A stretch of DNA of 64,000 bases from contig OX388306.1 of assembly GCA_947579605.1 (NCBI GenBank), positions 682,001 through 746,000 on the forward strand, written 5' to 3'. A program made the translations under genes and the position numbers. This document shows, in pieces, positions 10,073 to 19,275 of this stretch; the first letter of the stretch is position 1; each line of letters begins with the position of its first letter. The notes beneath the pieces were generated by a model. It had not been told where the DNA came from. It did not search any database and saw nothing but the letters and a program-made list of their open reading frames with translations. Source of the DNA: Athripsodes cinereus. Taxonomy: Eukaryota > Arthropoda > Insecta > Trichoptera > Leptoceridae.

Positions 10073-10307
10073 GTGGAGCACCCAAAAAAGAATTAGTCTC
10101 CTACTGTTTTCCATAAGTTTTCGAATGTTCTGTGAAAGGTAAGCGTTCGATAAAATAAAGACAAATTCAGCGATGAAGTTTGCCACACGCTTTGAATGTT
10201 TTAATTTTTTGTTGTCACGGAGAGTTCTGCTTGCATGTTTATTACATGTGGCTTGTCTGCTGGCTACCCCACTTGTGGGATATGCCGTGATAGTATAGTA
10301 GTAGAAC
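10073..10307 (+). repeat. SINE-like repeat family A, nearly full length
   Basis: Contains all family blocks in order: GGAGCACCC, ACTGTTTTCCATAAGTTTTCGA, TTCGATAAAATAAAGAC, CAGCGATGAAGTTTGCC, TTATTACATGTGGCTTGTC, CCCCACTTGTGGGATATGCC, then tagtatagtagtag. A more decayed fragment follows at 10445-10555. Confidence 0.7.
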
Positions 10308-10814
10308 TATAAAATTTTAATTTACTGAAATGTCCAGAGAGTGAGTTAAACACATGTGTATGAAATAAACACATTGCGTCAAAAGGCAAGTATAAGTATG
10401 CTAAACGTTGAATGTATAAGATATATGTACATCCTAGTCTCAGCAGCGATGAGGTATGGCAGACATTCAGAATGTTATTATGTACAGTTTATTACGTACA
10501 GGTAGCCCACTGGCTGCCTCGCGATAGAGAAATACTGTGATGCTCTATAGATAGATAAAGAGGTAGCAAAACAGTTGACACTATTTATTAGAGATGAATA
10601 AAAATTGTAGACTGTATTTATTACAAAAACAAACAATGAAGAAGCATTTCAACAAATATAGCTGATTGGTAGTTTCTAAACAGCGGGTCACTTTTATAAT
10701 TAGAGAAAATAATATTTTATTTACATGATTGTTAATTATCAATTAATGACAATATACTCATCTGACCCACATGAATATAAATAATAAATTATTACTTCAA
10801 ACCACAAAAATCTC

Positions 10815-13561
10815 TTAACACGTTGAGGTGCACTAGATATAAAGTGTAGAACGCAATAACACACAGCAAAAAATGTATGGAGAATATGATGATGGGTATA
10901 TCAGTTGTGTGATATTACAAGGATTTCACAGACCTTGTATAACACACGACTGATATACCCGTTGAACGTATATATCAGTTGTGTATTAGTACTAGAAGAA
11001 AAGTTTTTGTGAGGATGCATAAGCTGATATATACGTCTAAACATTATAAGAAAGCTTTATAAATATTTTGAGAGGCAATAATTATTCAATTTGTTTTACA
11101 AGAAAATACATAGGTAGGTACATAGATATCAGTTCGTTTTATAATAAAAACATATGTATTTAATCAAAAAATTATCTTTAATCTAACGTTTGAAAGTTAT
11201 GAAAAATAAATATGAAAAAAATATAAATGAAGGAATACAAAAAAATCTAAATATATAAAAGTATATTTTATTTATTATAATAAAGTAACATTTTTTTATT
11301 TGTTCTCATGCCACTCTTCGAAGCAACCTGGGCACAGTGGTGGTTTTTCATGGCATCCTTTACAGCGATATCCTGTTTCCTTTCGTACTTTCTTTTTCGT
11401 ACAATTTCTGCACTTCAAAAATGAATTTCTTTTAGCATTTGGATTGGTTGGAATTTTCTCCGGCCAGTGACCAATAGATTCTTCACAATCAACCCTTATA
11501 TTTTGTGGTTCAGACATCCTGTTTGAATTTTTATGTCTCCCTCTTATCAAATCAATAACTGTTAGATTTTTATCAATTTTGAAAAATGATTTGACAATCT
11601 CTTCTCTAAACTCCAAATATTTTGCATTTTGACGACAATGTTTTTTATAAACATAAAATGCATTGAAGAGCATCATATCCAATACATGAAAAATAACTTT
11701 CTTGTACCATCTAATAGTTTTGCGTGGTAAAGAGTAATAAGACATCATTTGGTCTGCTCTATCTATTCCTGACATATGCTTATTGTATCTTTCTACTTCT
11801 ATTGGTTTATTTTTTTCAATCCCGAATCTATTTTTTGAGATGACTAATTTTGGATGGAGCAGGGTATTTATCATATTGACTTGGCGTTTATCTTTCCAAG
11901 TTGAAACGTAAACGTTTCCTTTTCTTGTGAAGGTATGTTCTCCTTTTAATAGTTTTTTTTTTCAAAAAATCTTGGAGGATTATCTTTTCTATTTCGTCTC
12001 AATGTTCCCACAGTATGTGTCTTGTAAGTGATCAGTTTTTGTGAAACCTTAACACTGTTGTAAAAATTATCCATGTAGAGCTCATGGCCCTTTGATAGAT
12101 ATGGAGTCATTAAATCAAATATTAATTTTTCAGTTATCGTAGACCCTGGCAAAAGTTCAACTTCTTGTTTCCCTGCATATATCTTGAAATTGAGTATATA
12201 TCCATCTGATGTTGTAAGTACATAAAATTTGATACCGTATCTGGCCTTCTTTGATTTTATATAAACTCTGAAATAAAGCCTTCCTCTATACAACAAAATA
12301 GATTCATCTAAAGATAGTTGTACATCCGGTACGTAGTTTTTTTTGAAAAATTTTATTACGTGATCTAAAAATGTTTCAATCTTTGCAATTCCTTTGGTTC
12401 CCAATTCTTGAGATACATACAAGCATCTTAAAATCTGTTGGAATCTTCGTCCGGACATTGTATAGTTAAAAATGGGGTGATAATAAAGAGGGTCTGTATA
12501 CGTGAACATCTTCCGTGATGATGGTGGTTTCATGTGTGCCTGTAAAATACACAATCCCAAAAACTTTTTAATCTCTTCAATGTTTGTGGGATTAAATTTG
12601 ACTTTTTTTGTTGATGTACGTCGTGTGTTTGGTCTCGGAGGCAAATTGCATAAGGCTTCTCCATATGAATTTGTACAATCTACTATTTGTTTTAACAATT
12701 CTTCGTTTAAAAAATTATTGAAGATTTCAGATGGAGTGCTGTGTTCATTGATTTGAAAGTTTGGACCAACATTGCTTCTATCAAAATTAAATTCGGGGAT
12801 TGGTGCGAGGTCATTACTCCAGTTGAATTCATTTCGAGGCGGTGAATGTTGATGAGTTGGAGGTGTAGGTTCTTTGTTATTTTTGTCATCTTCAGAAGAT
12901 GAAGATGAGGAACTTTCATCTTCAGATGTCGAAGCTAAATCTTCATTCAAAGATTCCTGAGATACATCTTCATTTTCGCTACTCCTGTCATCACCACTTC
13001 CGTCTGACGAAATACTTCGAAACAAATCCATGATTCGTTCCTCCTCAGCTTGTTTTCTATTTGACATCTAAAATAATCATAGTTTGTATGTCATAGAAGT
13101 ACTACAAAAATGTTATAATAATATAAAAAGAAAAAAAACTTTAAATTTACTTACTTTGGATCGCAGTAATTATTATTGTAAGCAAAAGTTAAAAATATCA
13201 CAACAAGCAACTACACGACATACCCAGAAACGCACAGGATGCACACTAATGCAAAAATGCATGAGGCCACAACGTGTACATCAGCTGCGTGTTCTTGCGA
13301 TGCGATCAACAATACAGTGATTGGTCGAAAAATGAAAATTTTCAAATGGTCGTAGCGCCTTCTGTAGTCATCGTGGAATTTTGACTTCTAAACACTTCAA
13401 ACTACCGATATATAAGATCTATATTTGTGTCAAAATAAAAATGTCATATTTGAAATTGAATTTTTTGTAAGTTGAAATATGGACGACGTGTATAGCAGTT
13501 CTGTGTTATTACGATCTCTGTAAAAGTCGTGTATATCAGTCAGTGCGTTTCAACGTGTTAA
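10815..13561 (-). mobile_element. piggyBac element with TTAA target duplication
   Basis: Both ends lie at TTAA (10815-10818 and 13558-13561), the piggyBac target. Just inside are inverted repeats CACGTTGAGGTGCACT (left) and, read inward, CACGTTGAAACGCACT (right). Subterminal copies of a motif like TATATCAGTTGTGT appear in both orientations near the left end (10898, 10943, 10973) and right end (13485, 13532), candidate transposase-binding sites by position. The element is about 2.7 kb and contains one transposase gene on the minus strand. It sits inside intron 1 of the carrier gene, in the same transcriptional orientation. Confidence 0.95.
11296..13067 (-). pseudogene. piggyBac transposase, one frameshift
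   Basis: The first part (13067-11946, 373 residues) has an acidic, Ser-rich N-terminus (about residues 24-72), then the DDE_Tnp_1_7 catalytic domain. The first Asp is in QLSLDESILLYRGR (near residue 253) and the second in HELYMDNFYNS (near 332). The frame breaks in a T-run at about 11952-11960 after FFEKK. The second part (from about 11945, Met at 11874, to 11296) carries the third Asp in MSGIDRADQMMSYY and ends with a Cys-rich domain CRNCTKKK...CKGCHEKPPLCPGCFEEWH, the C-terminal zinc finger of piggyBac transposases. The original enzyme would cut and paste DNA at TTAA. Only the homopolymer indel appears to disable it, so either a recent mutation or a sequencing error is possible. Confidence 0.93.
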
Positions 13562-13958
13562 ACATAACAAAATATGTGATAATGAAATGAAAAAAATATT
13601 TTCCTCTTTACAATGTATCACTATTAGACAATAATAATGATCATAGTATAACGTCGTTGCATATTCAAAAAGAGACATATGCACACATTTTTATTTGGGC
13701 ATACTCTTTTAAAACTGTTCATTAAGGCATTTAAATTGTTGTTTGGACTTTCTATTGGCATGTGATATTATTCTTTAAGTATTGAATTTTAATATTTGAT
13801 ACTAAGAATCATTTTATAAAATGGTTATGATGTTATTATGAGCAGTTTATTCTGGAAATGTCAAAACATTTATGAATTCACATGTCCCTTTTTGAATATG
13901 CAACGACGATAACACATTATGACGGGCATCACATATCATCATTATCACACTATATCAT
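13562..13958. other. Intronic sequence, nothing recognised
   Basis: About 400 bp of AT-rich sequence between the piggyBac right end and a LINE tail. The frame at 13084-13320 is inside the piggyBac element and is not a gene. Confidence 0.4.
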
Positions 13959-13959
13959 G

Positions 13960-14185
13960 TATTTATGTATGTATTTTCTTATTTATATTTTTATTTTCAA
14001 TTTGAGTATTTATTCTTATTTGTATATTTTTTTCTTCTTTAAATGGTTGGCTGGAAGATGTTGCTAGCAAACAGTCCGCTATTTTACAGAACACTGTTTC
14101 TATATTTTATTATGTGTAGTTTCATAGTTTGTACAAATATGTTATTACGTTCTGTCAATAAAGTTTTATTATTATTACCATGGGT
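13960..14185 (+). repeat. LINE family T 3' end
   Basis: AT-rich 3'UTR ending GGTTGGCTGGAAGATGTTGC ... TCAATAAAGTTTTATTATTATTA. It resembles 56840-57125, where GGGTTAGTTGGAAGATATCGC and GCAATAAAGAATTTTATTG occur in the same order. The minus-strand relatives all contain GGGCGA...TTCCAACTAACCC. No coding part was recognised. Confidence 0.6.
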
Positions 14186-14612
14186 CTACAATAATGGCCC
14201 AGATGAGGGAGTCAACAGCAACTCCCAAATGTATTAAACAATGGATTAATAATGACTGTTTTTGTATAAATATGTAAGTATAAAATATAATCTTACATAT
14301 TTGGAAATAGTTTCTCAATTCATAGTAAAACTGTTTTATGTCCTACATAAATTTGGTCAAAGTGAGTTTAAACATAATCAAAGATACATAGTTGTCACTC
14401 ACAGTAAATAAAAATATAACAAATTTTACACTGAATACATTTAATATTTTATTTGCAAGACAGAATTGCAAATACTTTGATAGATGCCGAAGTTAGTACC
14501 TAATCTACATCTGATAAATGAGTTTTAAAGTGGTTTAAAAAACAGTTAGCTCTACCACATTATTGAATATTGTGCAAAAATGCGAAACAATTGAAATAAG
14601 AGTGAAAATTAC

Positions 14613-14676
14613 CTCCTGCCAGCAGCGACTTGAGTATAAACTGAACATCATTTTTCTTCTCCATGTTGAGTGCCAT
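14613..14676 (-). CDS. SLC25A16: Mitochondrial carrier (SLC25A16-type), coding exon 1
   Basis: The minus strand has ATG in the context AAAAAATGGCAC, encoding MALNMEKKNDVQFILKSLLA then Gly plus one base, followed by the donor GTAATTTTC. Joined to exon 2 the protein reads ...SLLAGG|IAGMCSKTTVAPLD: the typical carrier start, in which a short polar N-terminus leads into TM helix 1 with its xxLxAGGxAG motif. This fit of motif, phase (1) and splice sites is the reason for linking two exons 9.3 kb apart. A second in-frame Met at codon 5 could be an alternative start. No mitochondrial presequence is expected for this family. Confidence 0.85.
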
Positions 14677-15440
14677 TTTTTACACTTGTTTACAAATTTT
14701 AAAACCACTTGACAAATCAAACTGAACTTATTATTATTAACAATAAATTATTATCAATAACTATCATCAGCTTGCTGTTCTCATTTCAATAAAGTGAAAT
14801 TTGTTTACAGACAACAATATGCAAATAATAAAATGTATCGCGAATGTCAAGGGCAAAATGATTCCTGTCAATCAGTTATTTCCTATCATTGACCTCTTTG
14901 ATTAATTATAATTATTATGTTTGATGAAATTCGTGGGGGCACCCGTGTAATGATAACATAACCGGTGAGACAGGTGGAAATATTCGACACAGAAAGCTGA
15001 TTCACTAAACATCAACATTGTTCGCATTCCACAACATTAACTTGTTCACTCTCTTTCAATACAATAATAATAATATATTACACTATTATGATATGAACAT
15101 CATCATCTACATTGAAGGTACGCGGCTGTGAAGAATATTACACTTTCACCAACTGGTCTTCACTCAACTTAACATTAATAATATCCGCTCAATCACTCAC
15201 GAGAGACGAAAGTAAAATTGTGGCATGTAACATCAAACATACGGCACCGCATGAATCAAGGTTATTATCGCTATTACTGATAAAATTTTCGAAATGTCAA
15301 AACGTTCACAGTAGCGACACCCCACACTGCAACAGCCAAATTCAAACTGTTTTTTGTTTTTTTTCTTTTGACCGCCATTCATCGGATTCATTCGGTTTCA
15401 ATTGAATGTTGCCAGTATTTGAATACAAAGTCGTCACATA
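14677..15440 (-). promoter_or_regulatory. Presumed 5'UTR/promoter region of the SLC25A16-type gene
   Basis: The region upstream of the ATG shows no transposon signature for about 750 bp, unusual in this window, which fits retained promoter or 5'UTR sequence. No TATA box, initiator or additional splice acceptor could be fixed. The 97-residue plus-strand frame at 15112-15405 looks non-coding. The assignment rests on position only. Confidence 0.35.
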
Positions 15441-15659
15441 TTTGTATGATAATAATGACGGGCGGATGATTTCTTCGGCGCCATTTAATGTTTTAATCTT
15501 TAATGTATAATTATGTTATATTATACTCCAATCAAGGATGTAATCCCTGTTGGAAAAGTGACTTCAGTTTGTTCATAAAATAATGTTTAGCATTACATTC
15601 AAAACTCATATAGTTAAATTATAACTATAAATATGAAAGTAGAAAAAATATCTAAAAAT

Positions 15660-15870
15660 CAATATGAGGGTGTCCTGTAAAAGATTCGTCAAACACGACG
15701 AATTATTAAGAAAATTTCCATCCTGATGCAATTCAGATATGCTTCCTGTCCTAAATGTCTTAACCTATATTGCCACGTAGAGGGCAACTTGTGTGCTTGT
15801 TATGTAGTTTTTCACGTGACTACCCCACTTGTGGGATATATCGTGACGGCGTGAATAAACGAATAAGAAT
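15660..15870 (+). repeat. SINE-like repeat family A copy
   Basis: Begins GAGGGTGTCCTGTAAAAGATTCG and ends CTACCCCACTTGTGGGATATATCGTGACG. The middle is partly rearranged. Confidence 0.6.
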
Positions 15871-16265
15871 GAAAATAAGATACATTTGTCAGATATTTTA
15901 TATGCTAGTAACATTTAAATTATCGTTAGCGACATCTATTTAAAAACTATGATAAGAAAATGTATGCGCAACTTTAGCTCAGAACAAACCAAATGTATTA
16001 AAATATTATCCACCAGTTTCAATAGATGTCTCTAAAAATGTAACTATCCGCTAATTTCAAAATATACAATATTAACATTAAATTTTAATGTGAATTTTAC
16101 CTAGAAATTGAACAAAAAATCAATAAACTAAAGCCTAATCAGCTTCAAAGTATATCTAGTACCATAAGATGTAATTCTTTACTTATATTACAAGTGAAGA
16201 AAAAAAGTCTTAATAGAGAGAGAGAGAAATGTTTAAAAAAATTAGGTAGGTTACTTACTTATAAT
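15871..16265. other. AT-rich spacer, nothing recognised
   Basis: About 400 bp with a short (GA)n run at 16216-16228. No gene or TE end recognised. Confidence 0.4.
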
Positions 16266-16269
16266 GTCC

Positions 16270-16432
16270 CTCTTTCACAATACACCGTTCCTATGACAAC
16301 GACATCAGAGCGCATCAGGGAATGTCGCGGAAAGAGGTGAGGCAACTGGCGAAGAGACGCTCTGAATGGCTGATGGTTTCTGCCCTGTGCTCCCGAGAGG
16401 TGCGTCGAGGGCGATGAATGAATGAATGAACC
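16270..16432 (+). repeat. LINE 3' end (R1/LOA-like), with (GAAT)n tail
   Basis: A GC-richer island. In one frame it reads RSEWLMVSALCSREVRRGR then stop, a C-terminus pattern common in R1/LOA-type LINE ORF2 ends. It is followed by (GAAT)n at 16416-16430. The rest of the element is absent. Confidence 0.45.
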
Positions 16433-16714
16433 CACTCATAAAAACAAAAGTTGTTCTCTCAAATGCATTTAGGAAAGAAATATTTAAATTACTAATACAG
16501 TATTATGCAATTCAACGCAAATTACATTAGTTGAAACCTTGTGCAATAATATAATTATTATGTACATCAGTAAGTACCTACTTTGAAATGAGTGCGCGTA
16601 TAGAATATACCTACGTTACGTAGGTAAATACTTCTTTATAAGTGGGTATGCATTTATATCCTTTCCGTTATTCTCAGAAAAGTCTGACGAACTTCAGATG
16701 CAATGATTGATTAC

Positions 16715-16870
16715 ATATTTGTAATATGTATTTTGTGCGTTGTGTGTATGTATATGTGTATCGTCGCGTGTGTACCCATAATGCAAGATTCATGATATTA
16801 TTATCTCAATTACAGCCTAGTTCGATTTGTGTGAATATTGTTTGTGCATGTTATTTTTTGTTGTGTATCA
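16715..16870 (+). repeat. SINE family B body fragment
   Basis: Contains TATGTGTATCGTCGCGTGTG, TACCCATAATGCAAGATTCAT, AGCCTAGTTCGATTTGTGTG and TGTGCATGTTATT: the body blocks of SINE B (compare reverse complement of 31838-31960). The tRNA-like head is absent. Confidence 0.6.
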
Positions 16871-17469
16871 TCGACAAAGTAATAAAACAAAATAATTATT
16901 GCTCTATGGAATTCCTGACAGAGAATAGGTCTACTTATATTTTCTGCGAGTATCCGAGTGTCCTGTATAAGGGATTATGTAGGTAGTCGTAAAATATCAC
17001 ATATAATACAATTTAGGTCAGTATTTCACACACCAGTGGGTATAAGTGATTGATCACGAGAGAGACGTCTTTCAAGGATGTGATAAAATATGGAGAAAAA
17101 AAATGCATCAAAGTTTCGTCAGATTTTTCTTTTCAAATTCAAATTGTTACATCATTCCACCCCAAGAATATAATGCACTGATGTTGTCCAGTAGGATTAC
17201 CTACTAGTACTATTGACATAGGTAATCTGTTATGCCACAAGTGGACATAGTAGGTAATCGAAATACGTTCATAATCAATGTCTGGTACATTCTTGGGGTC
17301 ATATCACATAATCCAACCATAATACAAATGTAAATGTGCAGAAAACGACTATTCTCAGCTGCCGCGAGATTGGCATATACGTACTATACGTAGATATTTT
17401 TTTTACTATATTTACTTCACGCATCGTAGGGTTCAAGATCAAGTGTCAAGACATGTAGTGTTTGGACGG

Positions 17470-17935
17470 TTACCTACTTAAAAGAATCCAAGGAGCCACG
17501 ACAGAGGTATGCGTGTTCTGCGGTGTGGAGGTGAATGATGCAGAGCGCACACTGTTCAGATGCACCACATGGAACCCATAAAGAGAAGAAATGAGACAAA
17601 GACCGTGGACGTGATGCCAGAAATTTTGCAATATATCCATCATTGTGCAATATATCCTGAAAAGTCAAGCCAACTGGGATATTATCGCTTCTTACATGGA
17701 AAATGTAGTAAGAATATAGGAAGAAGATGAAAGAAATATGTATGCAACGAGAAGAATGAAAGACTCAAGCAGCATCGTGGTAGGCCGAGAGGCGGAGATA
17801 TGATGTGCAAGGAGAAAGGGGAAGTTTTTTTCCCGCAAGAGTCCGGCACCACCCAGGTTGGTCTGCCTCCTGGGCGTCCATAAGAATTTCACCCAAGATT
17901 GAGATCGTATTAATTTGAATGTGTCAAGAGTAACC
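17470..17935 (+). pseudogene. R1/I-group LINE ORF2 C-terminal fragment
   Basis: One frame encodes GATTEVCVFCGVEVNDAERTL then FRCTTW, the CCHC-like finger near the end of R1/I-group ORF2 proteins (C-x2-C...C; the usual His appears replaced by Arg). Downstream pieces SQLGYYRFLHGKCS fit the following conserved segment after frame changes. The block to 17935 (AGAGTCCGGCACC...TGGTCTGCCTCCTGGGCGTCC) resembles the 3'UTR of such elements. Multiple stops make it a pseudogene. Confidence 0.6.
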
Positions 17936-18600
17936 ATGCTGAAGTGTAATAATTGGTGTAATTTTTGTAGCAGACATGAGAATTAATTTGTAGGTAGCTA
18001 CCGGCCAGTAAAGTATTTGCGAATTATGGAAGTGGTAGAAAGACCGGTGACTACGTGAGATGAAAAACGTGTTGGCGGGTAAAGTGTGTTACCTATAGGT
18101 ACATTGTAGCGTTATATATATGCGAACATATGTAATAATATACAGGAATAATAGTTTATATGTGTACATATATTTATGTATGTTATTTAGGGTATTTCTG
18201 ATTTCGGTTTCACTATAATAATTATAATATTATGTACAAATATAAATTTGTTCACCTCTTTTCCTCGGGTAGCGGGCGCCGACCGTATAGTAATCCGCGA
18301 AATAGCGGGAATACATAGTATTATTATAGGTATGTTTTTACATAGAAATTTTTCTTAAGGTAAAATATTCTATAACCGGCCTACATTATATTTATAGCCT
18401 CAACGACTCGAAAATATCAATATTTAGAAAAAATGTTAAGAGTTTGATTATTCGACTTATTGTTCCAAGATTTTCTTCCCTATAACACAGCATCCTCCAT
18501 TTAGAATAATTCTACTCTAATTGACTCACCTTTTCAACCATATTTCAGGGCATGCCCAATGCAAGCTGCCAAAATATAATACAAATTACTTTTATATTAG
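17936..18600. other. Spacer without recognised gene
   Basis: AT-rich with a short GC-richer patch near 18255-18310. No open frame, TIR or LINE motif was recognised. Confidence 0.4.
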
Positions 18601-18611
18601 TACAGAGATAC

Positions 18612-18993
18612 ATACATACCATCACGCCGCTTCTCTCATGGGGTAGGCAGAAAGGGTCGAGCGCCACTTCCTTCTATCTTTGCATACATCTTTCGCTTCA
18701 GTCACTGTCATACAATTCCTCATGCTTGCTTTCCTGTTGTATGTGCTCAACACGTGACCGTCCTGTAGGATTTGATTTAAATGATCTTGCCATTTGATCC
18801 TTGGAAGTCCACATTTCCGAGCACCATTCCTCTCAGCCAAATATATTATCTTCTTGGTCATTATGTCCTTATTCATTCTTTCCACATGCCCAAACCTAAG
18901 TAACTTATTTACATTCATCCTTGCTTTTTATACCAAGTTTCATTCCACATTCCTCTCGTATAGCACTGTTACGCACACGATCTCTCAGGCTTA
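18612..18993 (-). pseudogene. LINE family W C-terminal fragment, distal part (interrupted by mariner)
   Basis: A minus-strand frame (18918-18622) encodes MNVNKLLRFGHVERMNKDIM then KKIIYLAERNGARK, GLPRIKWQDHLNQILQD and the terminal YPMREAA. It is nearly the same as 62371-62577 (RWFGHVERMNEDRMTKK). The copy is cut at 18993 by the mariner and resumes at 23482. It derives from the 3' end of a LINE ORF2; the first RFGHVE residue differs from the RWFGHVE of relatives. Confidence 0.85.
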
Positions 18994-19275
18994 TAAAGGG
19001 TTTTTCAACAAGGACTTAATTATTTTTATTTTTTTTTTTTTAATTATTTTATTTATAAGTATATAAGTATATATAGGACAACAATTCAATTATAAAACAC
19101 AAAAATGAAAATATACAAAAAAAAACAACAAAATCTGGCCCCAGACAGCACCATAGAGCTGGTATTAGGGGCTAGAAGATCTTCAAATGAATTTGTCTTC
19201 TATAAAGCACATAATTTACCTCTTGTTTTAACACAATACATTAAAATTAGAAAAGAAAAAACAAAAATCCGGCAA

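Larger units (their letters stand above)
5329..14612 (-). other. Intron 1 of the SLC25A16-type gene (9.3 kb, transposon-filled)
   Basis: The donor GTAATT follows exon 1 at 14612-14607 and the acceptor TTCCAG precedes exon 2 at 5334-5329, so the splice joins GGA-G|GT-ATC without disturbing the frame. The intron contains hAT MITEs (5978-6539, 7251-7685), a LINE CR1-like end (8715-9316), several SINE-A copies, the piggyBac element (10815-13561) and a LINE 3' tail (about 13960-14185). Confidence 0.8.

Noticed and set aside
16726..16986. 86-codon Cys-rich ORF as a secreted peptide
   Set aside because: Most of it lies in the SINE B body fragment.
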